DNA of 64,000 nucleotides from Butyricimonas faecihominis (GCF_033096445.1 NZ_AP028155.1:3601880-3665879), one strand, 5' to 3'. Numbered from the stretch's first letter, positions 26,572-36,142 are shown. A program made the numbers and translations. The notes: generated by a model from the sequence alone, not told the origin.

Positions 26572-27891
26572 ATGCGGCTATTAGAATTTTGTCGGAATAA
26601 GTCATTTTGGTTTCTTGATCGTTTGAAAGGTTCTGCAGTAAAAGAGGCTTTAACAATTCTTGAGAAGTGTGAGAATTCGGAATGGAATGATGAAGAAGTT
26701 TTTTCTTATCAACAAAAACAACTTATAAAATTATTAAAACATTGCCAGAATACAGTACCTATCTACGGAAAAATAGATTCCTTAAAACTTTGTGATTGGC
26801 CAATTCTTAAAAAGAATGACTATCGGGAAGATTATAGTAAACATCTTTCTATTGCCTATCAAAAAGAAAAGTTGTTTCCAATGTCGACAAGTGGATCAAC
26901 AGGCACCCCTTTTGTTTGTTACCAAGATTTAGGTAAAAGACGTCATGTATATGCTGAAGTTTTATATTATAATGGTAAAGTTAATTATCAGATCGGGAAA
27001 CGAATAATTTATTTGCGCTCTATTGTTGGAGAATGTAATAAATCTGTGATACAACAGATTTTTCAGAATATTTATTTATTAGATTGTCAAGACTTAAGTG
27101 ATGATGGAATAGAGAAAAAGTTGAACTTCATCCGAAAATACACGAAGAATTGTGATGCTATGTTGATGGGGTATTCTTCTACTCTTGATGCTTTTAGGAG
27201 ATATTTTGATAAGTTTGGTCATGAAAAAGCGCAGGGGTGTAATATTAGTGGGATTGTGGGAGGTTCTGAAATGTTGTTTGATAATACACGTATGTCATTA
27301 GAGCAAGCTTTCCATTGTAAATGTGTTTCACGTTATGCCAATGAAGAAAATGGTTTTTTAGGTCAAGATTATACAAAAAACAACATCTTTATTCCTAATA
27401 GAGCTAATTATTATATCGAAATTTTAAAATTGGATTCTGAGGAATCTGCGGAGCTTAATGAAGTTGGAAGAATTGTAGTTACAGATTTATATAATTATGC
27501 TATGCCTATGATAAGGTATGATACTGGGGATGTTGGTGCATGGACAATAGTAAAAGAACACGGAGTAACTCGTAAAGCTATTGGGTCTTTTGGTGGAAGA
27601 ATCGTAGATATGATATTTGATTCTGAAGGTAAAGCTCTGTCTCCCCATTCTATTACTAATCTAATGTGGAGATATCAAAATATAAAACAATTTCAATTTG
27701 CCCAGATTGCTTGTAAAACCTATGAAATGCGTTTGGTGATAGAAAATGGCTCTATTAATGAGAAAAAAATGATTGATGAACTTCATGTAATTGTTGGTAA
27801 AGATGCATTCTTGAGTATAAAATATCTCAGTACTATTTCTACTGCAAAATCAGGGAAGAAAAAATATATTTTAAACGAAATGTTTTCGTAA
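26572..27891 (+). CDS. CapK/PaaK-like adenylate-forming enzyme
   Basis: AMP-binding enzyme of the CapK/phenylacetate-CoA ligase-like family, 439 residues. The nucleotide loop is STSGSTGTPF (about residues 105-114); further motifs are GGSEMLFDNTR, the acidic YDTGDVG and a C-terminal small domain ending in GKKKYILNE with the catalytic Lys. Such genes occur in capsule loci and are thought to activate a carboxylic acid for transfer. Placed between an ATP-grasp gene and a CapA-like gene, it may help attach a non-sugar substituent. Confidence 0.87.
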   Translation: MRLLEFCRNKSFWFLDRLKGSAVKEALTILEKCENSEWNDEEVFSYQQKQLIKLLKHCQNTVPIYGKIDSLKLCDWPILKKNDYREDYSKHLSIAYQKEKLFPMSTSGSTGTPFVCYQDLGKRRHVYAEVLYYNGKVNYQIGKRIIYLRSIVGECNKSVIQQIFQNIYLLDCQDLSDDGIEKKLNFIRKYTKNCDAMLMGYSSTLDAFRRYFDKFGHEKAQGCNISGIVGGSEMLFDNTRMSLEQAFHCKCVSRYANEENGFLGQDYTKNNIFIPNRANYYIEILKLDSEESAELNEVGRIVVTDLYNYAMPMIRYDTGDVGAWTIVKEHGVTRKAIGSFGGRIVDMIFDSEGKALSPHSITNLMWRYQNIKQFQFAQIACKTYEMRLVIENGSINEKKMIDELHVIVGKDAFLSIKYLSTISTAKSGKKKYILNEMFS

Positions 27892-27903
27892 CTAGATTCT
27901 ATT

Positions 27904-28944
27904 ATGATATTTTTAGGCGATATCGCTTGTCCCGAAGAGAAAATACAATCGTTTGTTGATTGTGTTAATAGAATAAACGTGTTTGATAATGAGATTGTTA
28001 TTTTTAATCTTGAGGCTAATATTTTGGAACCCCAAGAGATCGAACGTACTCTTACTCTTTTTAATTCACCACAAATTGTTCAAGCCTTTAGTAAAGCCCG
28101 GAAAGTAATCGTATCATTGGCAAATAATCACATGTATGATTATCCTGCGTTAATTCAGCGTACAAAACATTATTTGGAACAAAATAACATTGGTGTTTTT
28201 GGAATATGCGAAAATGATGGCTTAATTCTTCCATATGAATATGAAGATCGAGGTCGACATTATGCATTTTTTGGTCATTGTTGGAGGCTATATACAAGAA
28301 CGAATTCAAATCAGGAGAATAATACCTGTGTGGTTGATAAGCCATATGATGAGTTTATAGAAGTCGTTAAAAACTATATTTTACTCAAGCCTTTAACTAA
28401 AGTGTATTGTTTTATGCATTGGAATTATGACCTTGAAAAGTGGATTATGCCGATGCATCGGAATATTTCAAGAGATTTGATTGATCTAGGAGTTGCAGGT
28501 GTAGTTGGTTGTCATTCTCATTGTCCGCAAGGTGCTGAGTTTTATAAGGGGAAACCGATTGCGTATGGATTAGGAAATTTTTATTTGCCATCTAATTGTT
28601 ACTTTAATGGTAAACTTGTATTTCCTAGTTTTTCAAAAGAGACTTATGCTTTAAAAGTTAATGATGACGAAAATCGTATCTTATGGTTTAATACTGACAA
28701 AAATGATGAAATCGTTTCTTTCGTTCAAGAGGAAAGTATGAGAGGACCTAAAATAAGCGAATTGTCTTTATTTAAAACGATGTCAACAGAGCAGTATATT
28801 AGTTTTTTTAAAAAACATAGGAGTAAAAAGTTTTTAGTGCCTGTATATGTAGAATATTCAGGAGTTAAATACCAAATTCAGGAAAGATGGGCAATTTTTA
28901 GGGTACGAGTGTTACGTTTTATTTTAAGTATATTGAAAAGATGA
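27904..28944 (+). CDS. CapA family protein (PgsA-like metallophosphatase fold)
   Basis: Member of the CapA/PGA_cap family, 346 residues, with a calcineurin-like fold. Motifs: LGDIACPEE at the start, IVIFNLEANI, LANNHMYDYP, CFMHWNYD, GCHSHCPQGAEFY and AYGLGNFYL. CapA of Bacillus is part of the poly-gamma-glutamate system, but in Gram-negative capsule loci its role is poorly known. No signal peptide or membrane helix is evident, so it appears cytoplasmic. The stop overlaps the next gene by 4 nt. Confidence 0.87.
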   Translation: MIFLGDIACPEEKIQSFVDCVNRINVFDNEIVIFNLEANILEPQEIERTLTLFNSPQIVQAFSKARKVIVSLANNHMYDYPALIQRTKHYLEQNNIGVFGICENDGLILPYEYEDRGRHYAFFGHCWRLYTRTNSNQENNTCVVDKPYDEFIEVVKNYILLKPLTKVYCFMHWNYDLEKWIMPMHRNISRDLIDLGVAGVVGCHSHCPQGAEFYKGKPIAYGLGNFYLPSNCYFNGKLVFPSFSKETYALKVNDDENRILWFNTDKNDEIVSFVQEESMRGPKISELSLFKTMSTEQYISFFKKHRSKKFLVPVYVEYSGVKYQIQERWAIFRVRVLRFILSILKR

Positions 28945-30155
28945 ATGTATTATTTTTAGCATTGTCATTTAGTACGCCTTTCCATAAAAGTTTTTATGAG
29001 GATTTGTTACGTGTTTTTCAAAAAAACGGAAATCATATATATGTTGCTTGTGCAAAAGAAAAACGGAATTCAGAGGAGATAGGTATTTCTGATTCTAGAG
29101 GGATTACGGTTTTGCGAATATCTACAGGAAATATTACGGGCAATATAGGGATTTTTGAGAAAGGGATATCAACATTAACAATTGATCTAAAATTTAAAAA
29201 AGCTATAAAGAAATATTATGGTGATATTAAATTTGATCTTATTTTATATCCGACTCCTCCTATAACTTTGGTTAATACGATTAAGTTTGTTAAAAAGAAA
29301 ACTAAGGCTAAAACTTATCTTTTATTGAAAGACATTTTCCCTCAAAATGCTGTGGATTTGGGTATGATGGGAACAAAAGGAGTAAAGGGATTGATATATA
29401 GGCATTTCCGGAATAAAGAAAAGAAATTATACAGGATATCAGATTTCATTGGTTGTATGTCTCCTGCAAATGTTAATTATGTTTTAAGCCATAATAGAGA
29501 AATATCGCTAGATAAAATTGAAGTTTGTCCCAATTGTTTAGCAATTCCTTCGAAAATACCAGAATTTAAAAAAATTAATTCAAAGATAAAACATCGATAC
29601 GGCATTCCTGAAGGAGCGCTTCTCTTTTTATATGGAGGAAATCTTGGAAGACCTCAAGGCATTGATTTTTTGATGCGTTGTTTGGAAAAAGAGAAGGACA
29701 ATAAAAAAGTATTTTTCCTTATAATTGGACAGGGTTCTGAATATAATAAGTTAAAAACTTTTATTAAAACACAAAATTTATTCAATGCAAAGTTGTTAGC
29801 TTATATGCCTAAAGAAGAATATCAAGATATTGCTGACCAAAGTGATGTTGGCATGATATTCCTCGATCATCGTTTTACAATTCCGAATTATCCTTCGAGA
29901 CTATTGAATTATTTAGCTTCAGGAATACCTGTTTTACTTGCAACAGATTCAAATACAGATATTGGTATAATTGCTAAAAATAATGGTTTCGGATTTTGTT
30001 GCAATAGTAATGATATTGAGGGATTTGCCATTATTGTAGATAATTTTATTCATGCTGATAGGGAAGCGATGGGACGTAAGGGGTGGACGTTTCTAAAAGA
30101 AAATTATTCTGTGGAAAATGGCTACCGTATTATTATGAATCATTTTAAAAGTTAA
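28941..30155 (+). CDS. WbuB-like glycosyltransferase (GT4)
   Basis: Glycosyltransferase of 404 residues resembling WbuB, the proposed L-FucNAc transferase of E. coli O26. Features are a YPTPPITLVNTIKFVKKK segment, LLLKDIFPQNAVDLGMM, and FLYGGNLGRPQGIDFLMRC at the start of the donor domain, with PSRLLNYLASGIPVLLA near the C-terminus. The presence of a complete UDP-L-FucNAc pathway downstream makes L-FucNAc a reasonable donor. The gene starts inside the capA stop (ATGA overlap). Confidence 0.87.
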   Translation: MNVLFLALSFSTPFHKSFYEDLLRVFQKNGNHIYVACAKEKRNSEEIGISDSRGITVLRISTGNITGNIGIFEKGISTLTIDLKFKKAIKKYYGDIKFDLILYPTPPITLVNTIKFVKKKTKAKTYLLLKDIFPQNAVDLGMMGTKGVKGLIYRHFRNKEKKLYRISDFIGCMSPANVNYVLSHNREISLDKIEVCPNCLAIPSKIPEFKKINSKIKHRYGIPEGALLFLYGGNLGRPQGIDFLMRCLEKEKDNKKVFFLIIGQGSEYNKLKTFIKTQNLFNAKLLAYMPKEEYQDIADQSDVGMIFLDHRFTIPNYPSRLLNYLASGIPVLLATDSNTDIGIIAKNNGFGFCCNSNDIEGFAIIVDNFIHADREAMGRKGWTFLKENYSVENGYRIIMNHFKS

Positions 30156-30160
30156 AAAAT

Positions 30161-31237
30161 ATGAAAACAATTCTTGTTACAGGTATCGGTGGGTTAACAC
30201 CTCGTTCTCTTGCCGGTATTATTCGTGAAAACCATCCTGATTATAAAATCATCGGTTGTGATATAGAGAAAAAAGCTGTCGGTTTTTTCATGGAAGGACT
30301 TTTGGACGAATATTTTATCTGTCCTCGTTGTAATACCTTAGAATACTTCCCTTGGATAGAGAAACTTGTTAAAGAAAAGAATATTGATTACGCTTTTGTA
30401 CAACCTGAGAGTGAAATTGTTGAGTGGGGAGACTATTATGAGAAGAATGGTAGATTTCCATGTCCCGTGTTTATGGGGTGTAAATTGCTTTCTGTTTCGT
30501 TGAAAGATAAGGCTATCATGGCGGAACTTCTTGAGGGGACGAAATTCATTCCTAAGACTATCAAGGTTACACAGGATAATCCGCGCTATGAAGATGTAGA
30601 AAAGGTTATTGGTTTTCCCTGTTGGATTCGTGCAACTAACGGAACAGGAGGATTAGGGTCTCTTCGTCTCGATGATATTAGTAGTTATAAAAGTTGGTTG
30701 TTTATCAACTCTAAAATTCAAGAGTTTACGGTAAGTGAATTCCTTACAGGGCGTCATCTTGCTAACGAGATGCTTTATTATAACGGAGAATATATAAAGG
30801 GTGCCGCTCTAGAATGTGTAGAATATGTGATGGCCAATACGGCACCTTCCCATGTTACAGGTAATACTCATTTCGGACGTTTCCTTAATGAAGATCATAT
30901 TAATAAGTTTTGTGATGATTGTGTTAAGTATTTAGAAAAGAAACTTGGAGTATCTGCACATGGTATTCTTTCTTTTGATTTAAAGGAAGACAAGGATGGT
31001 AATATGAAAGTTACGGAAGTGAATATTCGACATATGGCATATACTGGGGTTATGGCTCATGTAGGTTTCAATCTTATTGAAGATACAATTAAGATTATGG
31101 AAGATGGAAATTGTGATAGGGTTGAGAGAGTTCCTTATTATCATTATGAAAAACCATATGTTTTTTTGCGTGATGTAGATGTAGAACCCATTGTTTTAGA
31201 GAGTGAAGAAGTCTTCAATTATCCTTTTCAAATATAG
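30161..31237 (+). CDS. ATP-grasp ligase in capsule operon (second copy)
   Basis: ATP-grasp protein of 358 residues, related in layout to carbamoyl-phosphate-synthase-like ligases. It has a Rossmann-like start (ILVTGIGGLTPRSLAGII), a VIGFPCWIRATNGTGGLGSL ATP-binding loop and a VTEVNIRHMAYTG motif providing the Mg2+ ligands Glu and Asn. It is not a close duplicate of the enzyme at 25445. It ends 5 bp before the aminotransferase gene, so an amino acid or other acid might be ligated to the amino sugar that enzyme makes. This is inference from gene order. Confidence 0.83.
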   Translation: MKTILVTGIGGLTPRSLAGIIRENHPDYKIIGCDIEKKAVGFFMEGLLDEYFICPRCNTLEYFPWIEKLVKEKNIDYAFVQPESEIVEWGDYYEKNGRFPCPVFMGCKLLSVSLKDKAIMAELLEGTKFIPKTIKVTQDNPRYEDVEKVIGFPCWIRATNGTGGLGSLRLDDISSYKSWLFINSKIQEFTVSEFLTGRHLANEMLYYNGEYIKGAALECVEYVMANTAPSHVTGNTHFGRFLNEDHINKFCDDCVKYLEKKLGVSAHGILSFDLKEDKDGNMKVTEVNIRHMAYTGVMAHVGFNLIEDTIKIMEDGNCDRVERVPYYHYEKPYVFLRDVDVEPIVLESEEVFNYPFQI

Positions 31238-31242
31238 ATAAA

Positions 31243-32484
31243 ATGGAAAAACGTATTTATCTCTGTTTGGCACACATGAGTGGTGAAGAGCAGAAATTTA
31301 TAAAAGAAGCGTTTGATACGAACTGGGTTGTACCTCTTGGTCCTAATGTTAATGGCTTTGAGGCAGATCTTGAGAGATTCATAGGAGGAGATAGGCGGGT
31401 GGTAGCCCTTTCAGCAGGTACTGCAGCTTTACATTTAGCATTATTGGCTTGTAAGGTAGGACAAGGTGACGAGGTGATTGTGCAGTCGTTTACGTTTTGT
31501 GCTTCTAGTCACCCAATTACTTATCTTGGAGCTTCTCCCGTTTTCGTGGATTCTGAATTAGATACGTGGAATATGGATCCTGTGTTATTGGAAATAGCTA
31601 TTAAAGACCGTATAGTTCAAACAGGACGTAAACCTAAAGCCATAATTCCTGTAGCTCTTTATGGTATGCCATATGATTGTGAACGAATCATGGAAATAGC
31701 GAATCGTTATGATATTCCTGTAATTGAAGATGCCGCAGAGGGATTTGGCTCTAAGTTTGATGGCCGTATGCTTAGTACCTATGGGAGATATGGAGTTTTA
31801 TCATTTAATGGTAATAAAATGATAACGACCAGTGGAGGAGGTGCTTTAATTTGTGCTAATGATGAGGATAAACGTGAAATTATGTTTTATGCGACACAGG
31901 CACGTGAATCATACCCTTATTATCAGCATGAAAAAATAGGTTATAATTATCGCATGAGTAATATTTGTGCTGGAATTGGTCGCGGGCAGATGTTTGTGGC
32001 TGCAGATCATATTGCTCATCATAAACATATTCAATCTCTTTATCGGGAATTGTTTAAAGATGTGGACGGCATTGCTTTGCATGAAAACCCATCTCCTCGT
32101 TATGATAGTAATTTTTGGCTTTGTACTATTATTCTTGATCCAAAGTTACAAGTGAAAGGAGAAAAAGATGCTTATAAGAATATGATTCAAGGGGTTGTTG
32201 GGGGAGCAGCTGGTGTAACACATATTGCTTCAACTTTACATACAGATTGTGAGCCAAATCCGAATGTTGAAGCTATGCGTAGAATGCTTGATAGCGTAAA
32301 TGTTGAAAGTCGTCCTTTGTGGAAACCGATGCACAAACAACCGGTTTATAAAACAGCAGTATCTTACACGAATGGAATAAGTGAAAGTTTATTTAAGAGG
32401 GGACTTTGTCTTCCAAGTGGTCCTTATGTTTCTGATAGTGATGTGGAGTATATTGTAGAGAAAATCAAGGAGAGTATTGATTAA
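31243..32484 (+). CDS. PglE-like DegT/DnrJ/EryC1 aminotransferase
   Basis: PLP-dependent sugar aminotransferase of 413 residues. The N-terminus (LAHMSGEEQKFIKEAF, WVVPLGPNVNGFE) and late SRPLWKPMHKQPVY closely resemble PglE-type enzymes, which turn UDP-4-keto-6-deoxy-GlcNAc into the 4-amino sugar. VIEDAAEGFGS and SFNGNKMITTSGGG contain the cofactor site with Lys of the Schiff base. An insertion near residues 305-340, including GVVGGAAGVTH, makes it longer than PglE. The membrane dehydratase at 13183 could supply its substrate. Confidence 0.9.
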   Translation: MEKRIYLCLAHMSGEEQKFIKEAFDTNWVVPLGPNVNGFEADLERFIGGDRRVVALSAGTAALHLALLACKVGQGDEVIVQSFTFCASSHPITYLGASPVFVDSELDTWNMDPVLLEIAIKDRIVQTGRKPKAIIPVALYGMPYDCERIMEIANRYDIPVIEDAAEGFGSKFDGRMLSTYGRYGVLSFNGNKMITTSGGGALICANDEDKREIMFYATQARESYPYYQHEKIGYNYRMSNICAGIGRGQMFVAADHIAHHKHIQSLYRELFKDVDGIALHENPSPRYDSNFWLCTIILDPKLQVKGEKDAYKNMIQGVVGGAAGVTHIASTLHTDCEPNPNVEAMRRMLDSVNVESRPLWKPMHKQPVYKTAVSYTNGISESLFKRGLCLPSGPYVSDSDVEYIVEKIKESID

Positions 32485-32572
32485 TAGAATAACTCAGGTT
32501 GTTGGAAAAGGGAGAAAGAATTTGTGGCATAAGAAAATTTTTTAGATAAAATATTAATAATAAAATATTATC

Positions 32573-33616
32573 ATGTCCATTTTTAAAGACAAAGTTTTAT
32601 TGATTACCGGTGGTACCGGTAGTTTTGGTAATGCCGTGTTGAAAAGATTCCTTCGTACTGATATTGGAGAGATTCGTATTTTCTCCCGGGATGAAAAGAA
32701 ACAGGATGATATGAGGCACGAATACCAGGCAAAGTTTCCAGAGGTAGCGCATAAAATTAAATTTTATATTGGAGATGTTCGCTCGTTGGAGAGCGTGCGC
32801 GCTGCAATGCCGGGTACAGATTATATTTTTCATGCGGCGGCCTTGAAACAGGTTCCTTCGTGTGAGTTTTTCCCGATGGAAGCTGTTCGTACGAACGTGG
32901 TCGGTACGGATAACGTGTTGACTGCGGCAATCGAGAGTGGGGTGAAGAGCGTTATCTGTCTTTCCACGGATAAAGCTGCATACCCGATAAATGCAATGGG
33001 GATCACCAAAGCCATCGAGGAAAAGGTGGCTGTAGCCAAAAGTCGCTTGTGTAATCCTGATAAAACAAAAATTTGTTGTACGCGTTACGGTAACGTGATG
33101 TGTTCCCGCGGTTCCGTTATCCCGCTTTGGATCGAACAAATTCGAGCAGGACTTCCCATTACTCTCACGGAGCCATCGATGACTCGTTTTATCATGAGTC
33201 TGGATGAAGCGGTTGATCTTGTTCTTTTTGCTTTTGAGCATGGAGCAAATGGAGATATTCTCGTGCAGAAAGCACCGGCTTGTACGGTACAGGTTCAGGC
33301 GGAAGCTGTTTGTGAGCTTTTCGGAGGGAAGAAAGAGGATATTAAGGTAATTGGTATTCGCCACGGGGAGAAAATGTACGAGACGCTTCTCACAAAGGAA
33401 GAATGTGCTAAGGCGGTGGACATGGGGAATTTTTATCGAGTTCCGGCGGACAACCGGGATTTGAATTACGACAAGTTTTTTACAGAGGGAGATGTTGAGC
33501 ACGTTACGATCGAGGAATTTAATTCCGATAACGCCTATCGGTTGAGCTTGGAAGAAACTAAAGTGAAAATTGCAGCATTAGAGTATATTCAAGAAGAACT
33601 AGCAAAAAAGAAATAA
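32573..33616 (+). CDS. capE: CapE/FnlA-like UDP-GlcNAc 4,6-dehydratase/5-epimerase
   Basis: First enzyme of UDP-L-FucNAc synthesis (CapE/WbjB/FnlA), 347 residues, which dehydrates UDP-GlcNAc and inverts C5. NAD motif ITGGTGSFGN at residues 11-20; active-site region STDKAAYPINAMGITK (about 129-144) with Met replacing the usual SDR Tyr, as known for CapE. GRKK-like C-terminal Lys-rich tail. The next two genes encode the remaining two enzymes, so the assignment is strong. An 88-bp AT-rich gap separates it from the aminotransferase gene, and base composition becomes more balanced again here. Confidence 0.93.
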   Translation: MSIFKDKVLLITGGTGSFGNAVLKRFLRTDIGEIRIFSRDEKKQDDMRHEYQAKFPEVAHKIKFYIGDVRSLESVRAAMPGTDYIFHAAALKQVPSCEFFPMEAVRTNVVGTDNVLTAAIESGVKSVICLSTDKAAYPINAMGITKAIEEKVAVAKSRLCNPDKTKICCTRYGNVMCSRGSVIPLWIEQIRAGLPITLTEPSMTRFIMSLDEAVDLVLFAFEHGANGDILVQKAPACTVQVQAEAVCELFGGKKEDIKVIGIRHGEKMYETLLTKEECAKAVDMGNFYRVPADNRDLNYDKFFTEGDVEHVTIEEFNSDNAYRLSLEETKVKIAALEYIQEELAKKK

Positions 33617-33617
33617 T

Positions 33618-34778
33618 ATGGCAGAATTTAAGAATAACGGTAAATTGAAGTTACTTATCATCGTGGGAACAAGACCGGAAATTATTCGTCTTGCTGCCGT
33701 GATTAATAAGTGCAGGCTGTATTTTGATTGTTTGCTGGCTCATACCGGGCAGAATTATGATTATAATCTTAACGGGATTTTTTTCAAAGATTTGAAATTG
33801 GCCGATCTTGACGTGTATATGGATGCTGTGGGGGCGGATTTGGGAGAGACAATGGGTAATATTATCGATAAAAGTTACAAGTTGATGGTGGCAACCCGGC
33901 CGGATGCGGTTCTCGTGCTTGGGGATACGAATTCTTGTCTTAGTGTGATTAGTGCGAAACGTTTGCATATTCCGATTTTTCACATGGAAGCGGGTAATCG
34001 TTGCAAGGATGAATGCTTGCCGGAAGAGACAAATCGCCGGATTGTTGATATTATTTCCGATGTTAACATGGCTTATAGTGAACATGCTCGCAGGTATCTT
34101 GCGGAATGTGGGCTGCCCAAGGAGCGTACTTACGTGACGGGTTCTCCGATGGCGGAGGTGTTGCATCAGAATTTGGCAGAAATAGAGGCTTCCGATATTC
34201 ATGAACGTCTCGGATTGGAGAAAGGGAGGTATATCCTTCTCTCGGCTCACCGTGAAGAAAATATTGACACGGAGAAAAATTTTCTTTCTCTTTTCACGGC
34301 TATAAACATGATGGCAGAAAAATACGATATGCCAATTCTTTATAGTTGTCACCCAAGGAGTCGTAAACGGTTGGAAGTTTCCGGTTTTCAACTTGATCGT
34401 CGTGTGATTCGGCATGAACCCTTGGGATTTCACGATTATAATTGTTTGCAAATGAATGCTTATGCCGTCGTTTCTGATAGTGGGACATTGCCCGAGGAAA
34501 GTTCTTTCTTTATTTCAGTGGGACACCCGTTCCCGGCAGTTTGTATTCGAACTTCTACCGAGCGTCCGGAGGCTATAGACAAAGCTTGTTTTTTTATCGC
34601 TGGGATTGATTCCGCTTCTTTGTTACAGGCTGTAGAATGTGCTGTTGATATGAACGAAAACGGAGACCATGGTATTCCTGTTCCAAATTACGTGGACGAG
34701 AATGTTTCCACGAAAGTAGTGAAAATCATTCAGTCTTATACCGGTATTGTTAACAAGATGGTTTGGAGAAAGTTTTAG
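33618..34778 (+). CDS. capG: CapG/FnlC-like UDP-N-acetylhexosamine 2-epimerase
   Basis: Non-hydrolysing 2-epimerase of the WecB fold, 386 residues, which converts UDP-2-acetamido-2,6-dideoxy-L-talose to UDP-L-FucNAc. Motifs: IVGTRPEIIRLAAVI near residue 15, AHTGQNYDYN, LGDTNSCLS, EAGNRCKDECLPEETNRR and the late SDSGTLPEESSFF. It starts 1 bp after capE and ends 1 bp before capF. The order here is E, G, F, whereas the S. aureus order is E, F, G. Confidence 0.93.
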   Translation: MAEFKNNGKLKLLIIVGTRPEIIRLAAVINKCRLYFDCLLAHTGQNYDYNLNGIFFKDLKLADLDVYMDAVGADLGETMGNIIDKSYKLMVATRPDAVLVLGDTNSCLSVISAKRLHIPIFHMEAGNRCKDECLPEETNRRIVDIISDVNMAYSEHARRYLAECGLPKERTYVTGSPMAEVLHQNLAEIEASDIHERLGLEKGRYILLSAHREENIDTEKNFLSLFTAINMMAEKYDMPILYSCHPRSRKRLEVSGFQLDRRVIRHEPLGFHDYNCLQMNAYAVVSDSGTLPEESSFFISVGHPFPAVCIRTSTERPEAIDKACFFIAGIDSASLLQAVECAVDMNENGDHGIPVPNYVDENVSTKVVKIIQSYTGIVNKMVWRKF

Positions 34779-34779
34779 C

Positions 34780-35985
34780 ATGAAAATACTTGTTACAGGT
34801 GCAAAAGGATTCGTAGGTAAGAATCTTTGTGCCGAATTAAGAAATATCAAGGACGGGAAATCTCGTTGTTGGGGAGATCTTGTTGTTGACGAAGTTTTTG
34901 AATATGATGTAGATTCTACTTCAGAGGAGTTGGACGAGTGGTGCAAGGAGTGTGACTTTGTCTTTAATTTGGCGGGAGTCAATCGTCCGCAAAATCAAAA
35001 AGAGTTTATGGAAGGGAATTTCGGTTTTGCTTCCACGTTGCTTGATGCTCTCAAAAGGCATGGGAACGTGTGTCCGGTGATGCTTTCGTCTTCCCAACAG
35101 GCTTCATTGACCGGACGTTTTGGTGATTCCGAGTACGGACGTTCGAAAAAGGCTGGAGAAGATTTGTTTCTTGATTATGCAACAGATACGGGGGCTGAAG
35201 TGTTGGTCTATCGTTTCCCCAATTTGTTTGGAAAGTGGTGTCGTCCGAACTACAATTCCGCTGTAGCGACATTTTGTAATAATATCGCGAATGATTTGCC
35301 CATTCAAGTGAATGATCCAACGGTTGAACTGGAATTACTTTATATTGATGATCTTGTGGCGGAGATGATTTCTGCCTTGAAGGGGAAGGTACATCGTTGC
35401 GAGTTTAACGGCTTGGATGTGGTGCCTTCTGTTACGGGAACTTATTGTTACTGCCCTATTACTCATAAGGTGACTCTCGGTGAGATTGTAGATAGGTTGC
35501 ATGAATTTGCCGATCAACCTTTGACGTTGATGATGCCGGAGATTCCTGCCGGTTCTTTTGTAAAGAAATTATACTCGACATTTCTAAGCTATTTGCCGGA
35601 ATCTAAGGTGGCTTTTCCGTTTAAAATGAATATTGATGCCCGCGGGTCTTTCACGGAACTTTTACATACTGCAAAGTGTGGTCAAGTTAGTGTCAATATT
35701 TCCAAGCCGGGAATAACGAAAGGGCAACATTGGCATCATTCCAAGTGGGAGTTTTTCATTGTTGTTGCAGGACATGGACTGATCCAAGAACGTAAGGAGG
35801 GAACTGACGATGTGTTCGAGTTCGAGGTCTCGGGAGATAAAATTCAGGCAGTACATATGCTTCCGGGTTACACTCATAATATCATTAATCTTTCGGAAAC
35901 AGAAAATTTGGTAACAGTGATGTGGGCAAATGAAATTTTTGATCCTACGCATCCGGATACCTATTGGGATCCGGTTATTAAATAA
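34780..35985 (+). CDS. capF: CapF/FnlB-like reductase with C-terminal cupin
   Basis: Bifunctional CapF/WbjC/FnlB enzyme, 401 residues: an N-terminal SDR reductase (ILVTGAKGFVGKNLCAEL; AGVNRPQNQKEF; SSSQQASL; YGRSKKAGEDL supplying the Tyr-x3-Lys) and a C-terminal cupin (ISKPGITKGQHWHHSKWEFF) that binds Zn. It epimerises C3 and reduces C4 of the keto sugar between the CapE and CapG steps. The frame opens at 34747, but the ATG at 34780 just after the capG stop matches the family start. Last gene of the capsule operon. Confidence 0.93.
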   Translation: MKILVTGAKGFVGKNLCAELRNIKDGKSRCWGDLVVDEVFEYDVDSTSEELDEWCKECDFVFNLAGVNRPQNQKEFMEGNFGFASTLLDALKRHGNVCPVMLSSSQQASLTGRFGDSEYGRSKKAGEDLFLDYATDTGAEVLVYRFPNLFGKWCRPNYNSAVATFCNNIANDLPIQVNDPTVELELLYIDDLVAEMISALKGKVHRCEFNGLDVVPSVTGTYCYCPITHKVTLGEIVDRLHEFADQPLTLMMPEIPAGSFVKKLYSTFLSYLPESKVAFPFKMNIDARGSFTELLHTAKCGQVSVNISKPGITKGQHWHHSKWEFFIVVAGHGLIQERKEGTDDVFEFEVSGDKIQAVHMLPGYTHNIINLSETENLVTVMWANEIFDPTHPDTYWDPVIK

Positions 35986-36022
35986 TCTGGTTTGAAAAGA
36001 CGATAGAGATAGTATTATTCTT

Positions 36023-36070
36023 AAAAAGGGTATAACGAAAGTGGTTTTACGCTTTCGTTATACCCTTTTT
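36023..36070 (+). terminator. Strong terminator ending the capsule operon
   Basis: A perfect 19-bp stem (36023-36041 with 36052-36070) around a 10-nt loop; its A/T outer part supplies the T-run on either strand. It follows capF by 38 bp and is the only strong terminator seen between the upxY leader and this point. Confidence 0.9.
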
Positions 36071-36142
36071 TGTTTTCGGACAGTTTTGTCGTGAGGCATT
36101 TTTTGTTGAAAGGTCATCTTGCGGGATATAAAAATAATCGTT

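Noticed and set aside
26237-26656. 139-residue minus-strand ORF
   Set aside because: Antisense to the first ATP-grasp gene and the start of the CapK-like gene; AT-rich shadow.
32597-33502. 301-residue open frame on the minus strand
   Set aside because: It lies wholly antisense to capE, which has clear enzyme motifs; the frame is open only because of codon composition on the sense strand.
33651-34451. 266-residue open frame on the minus strand
   Set aside because: Antisense shadow of the capG 2-epimerase gene, with a His/Ile-rich composition unlike a real protein.
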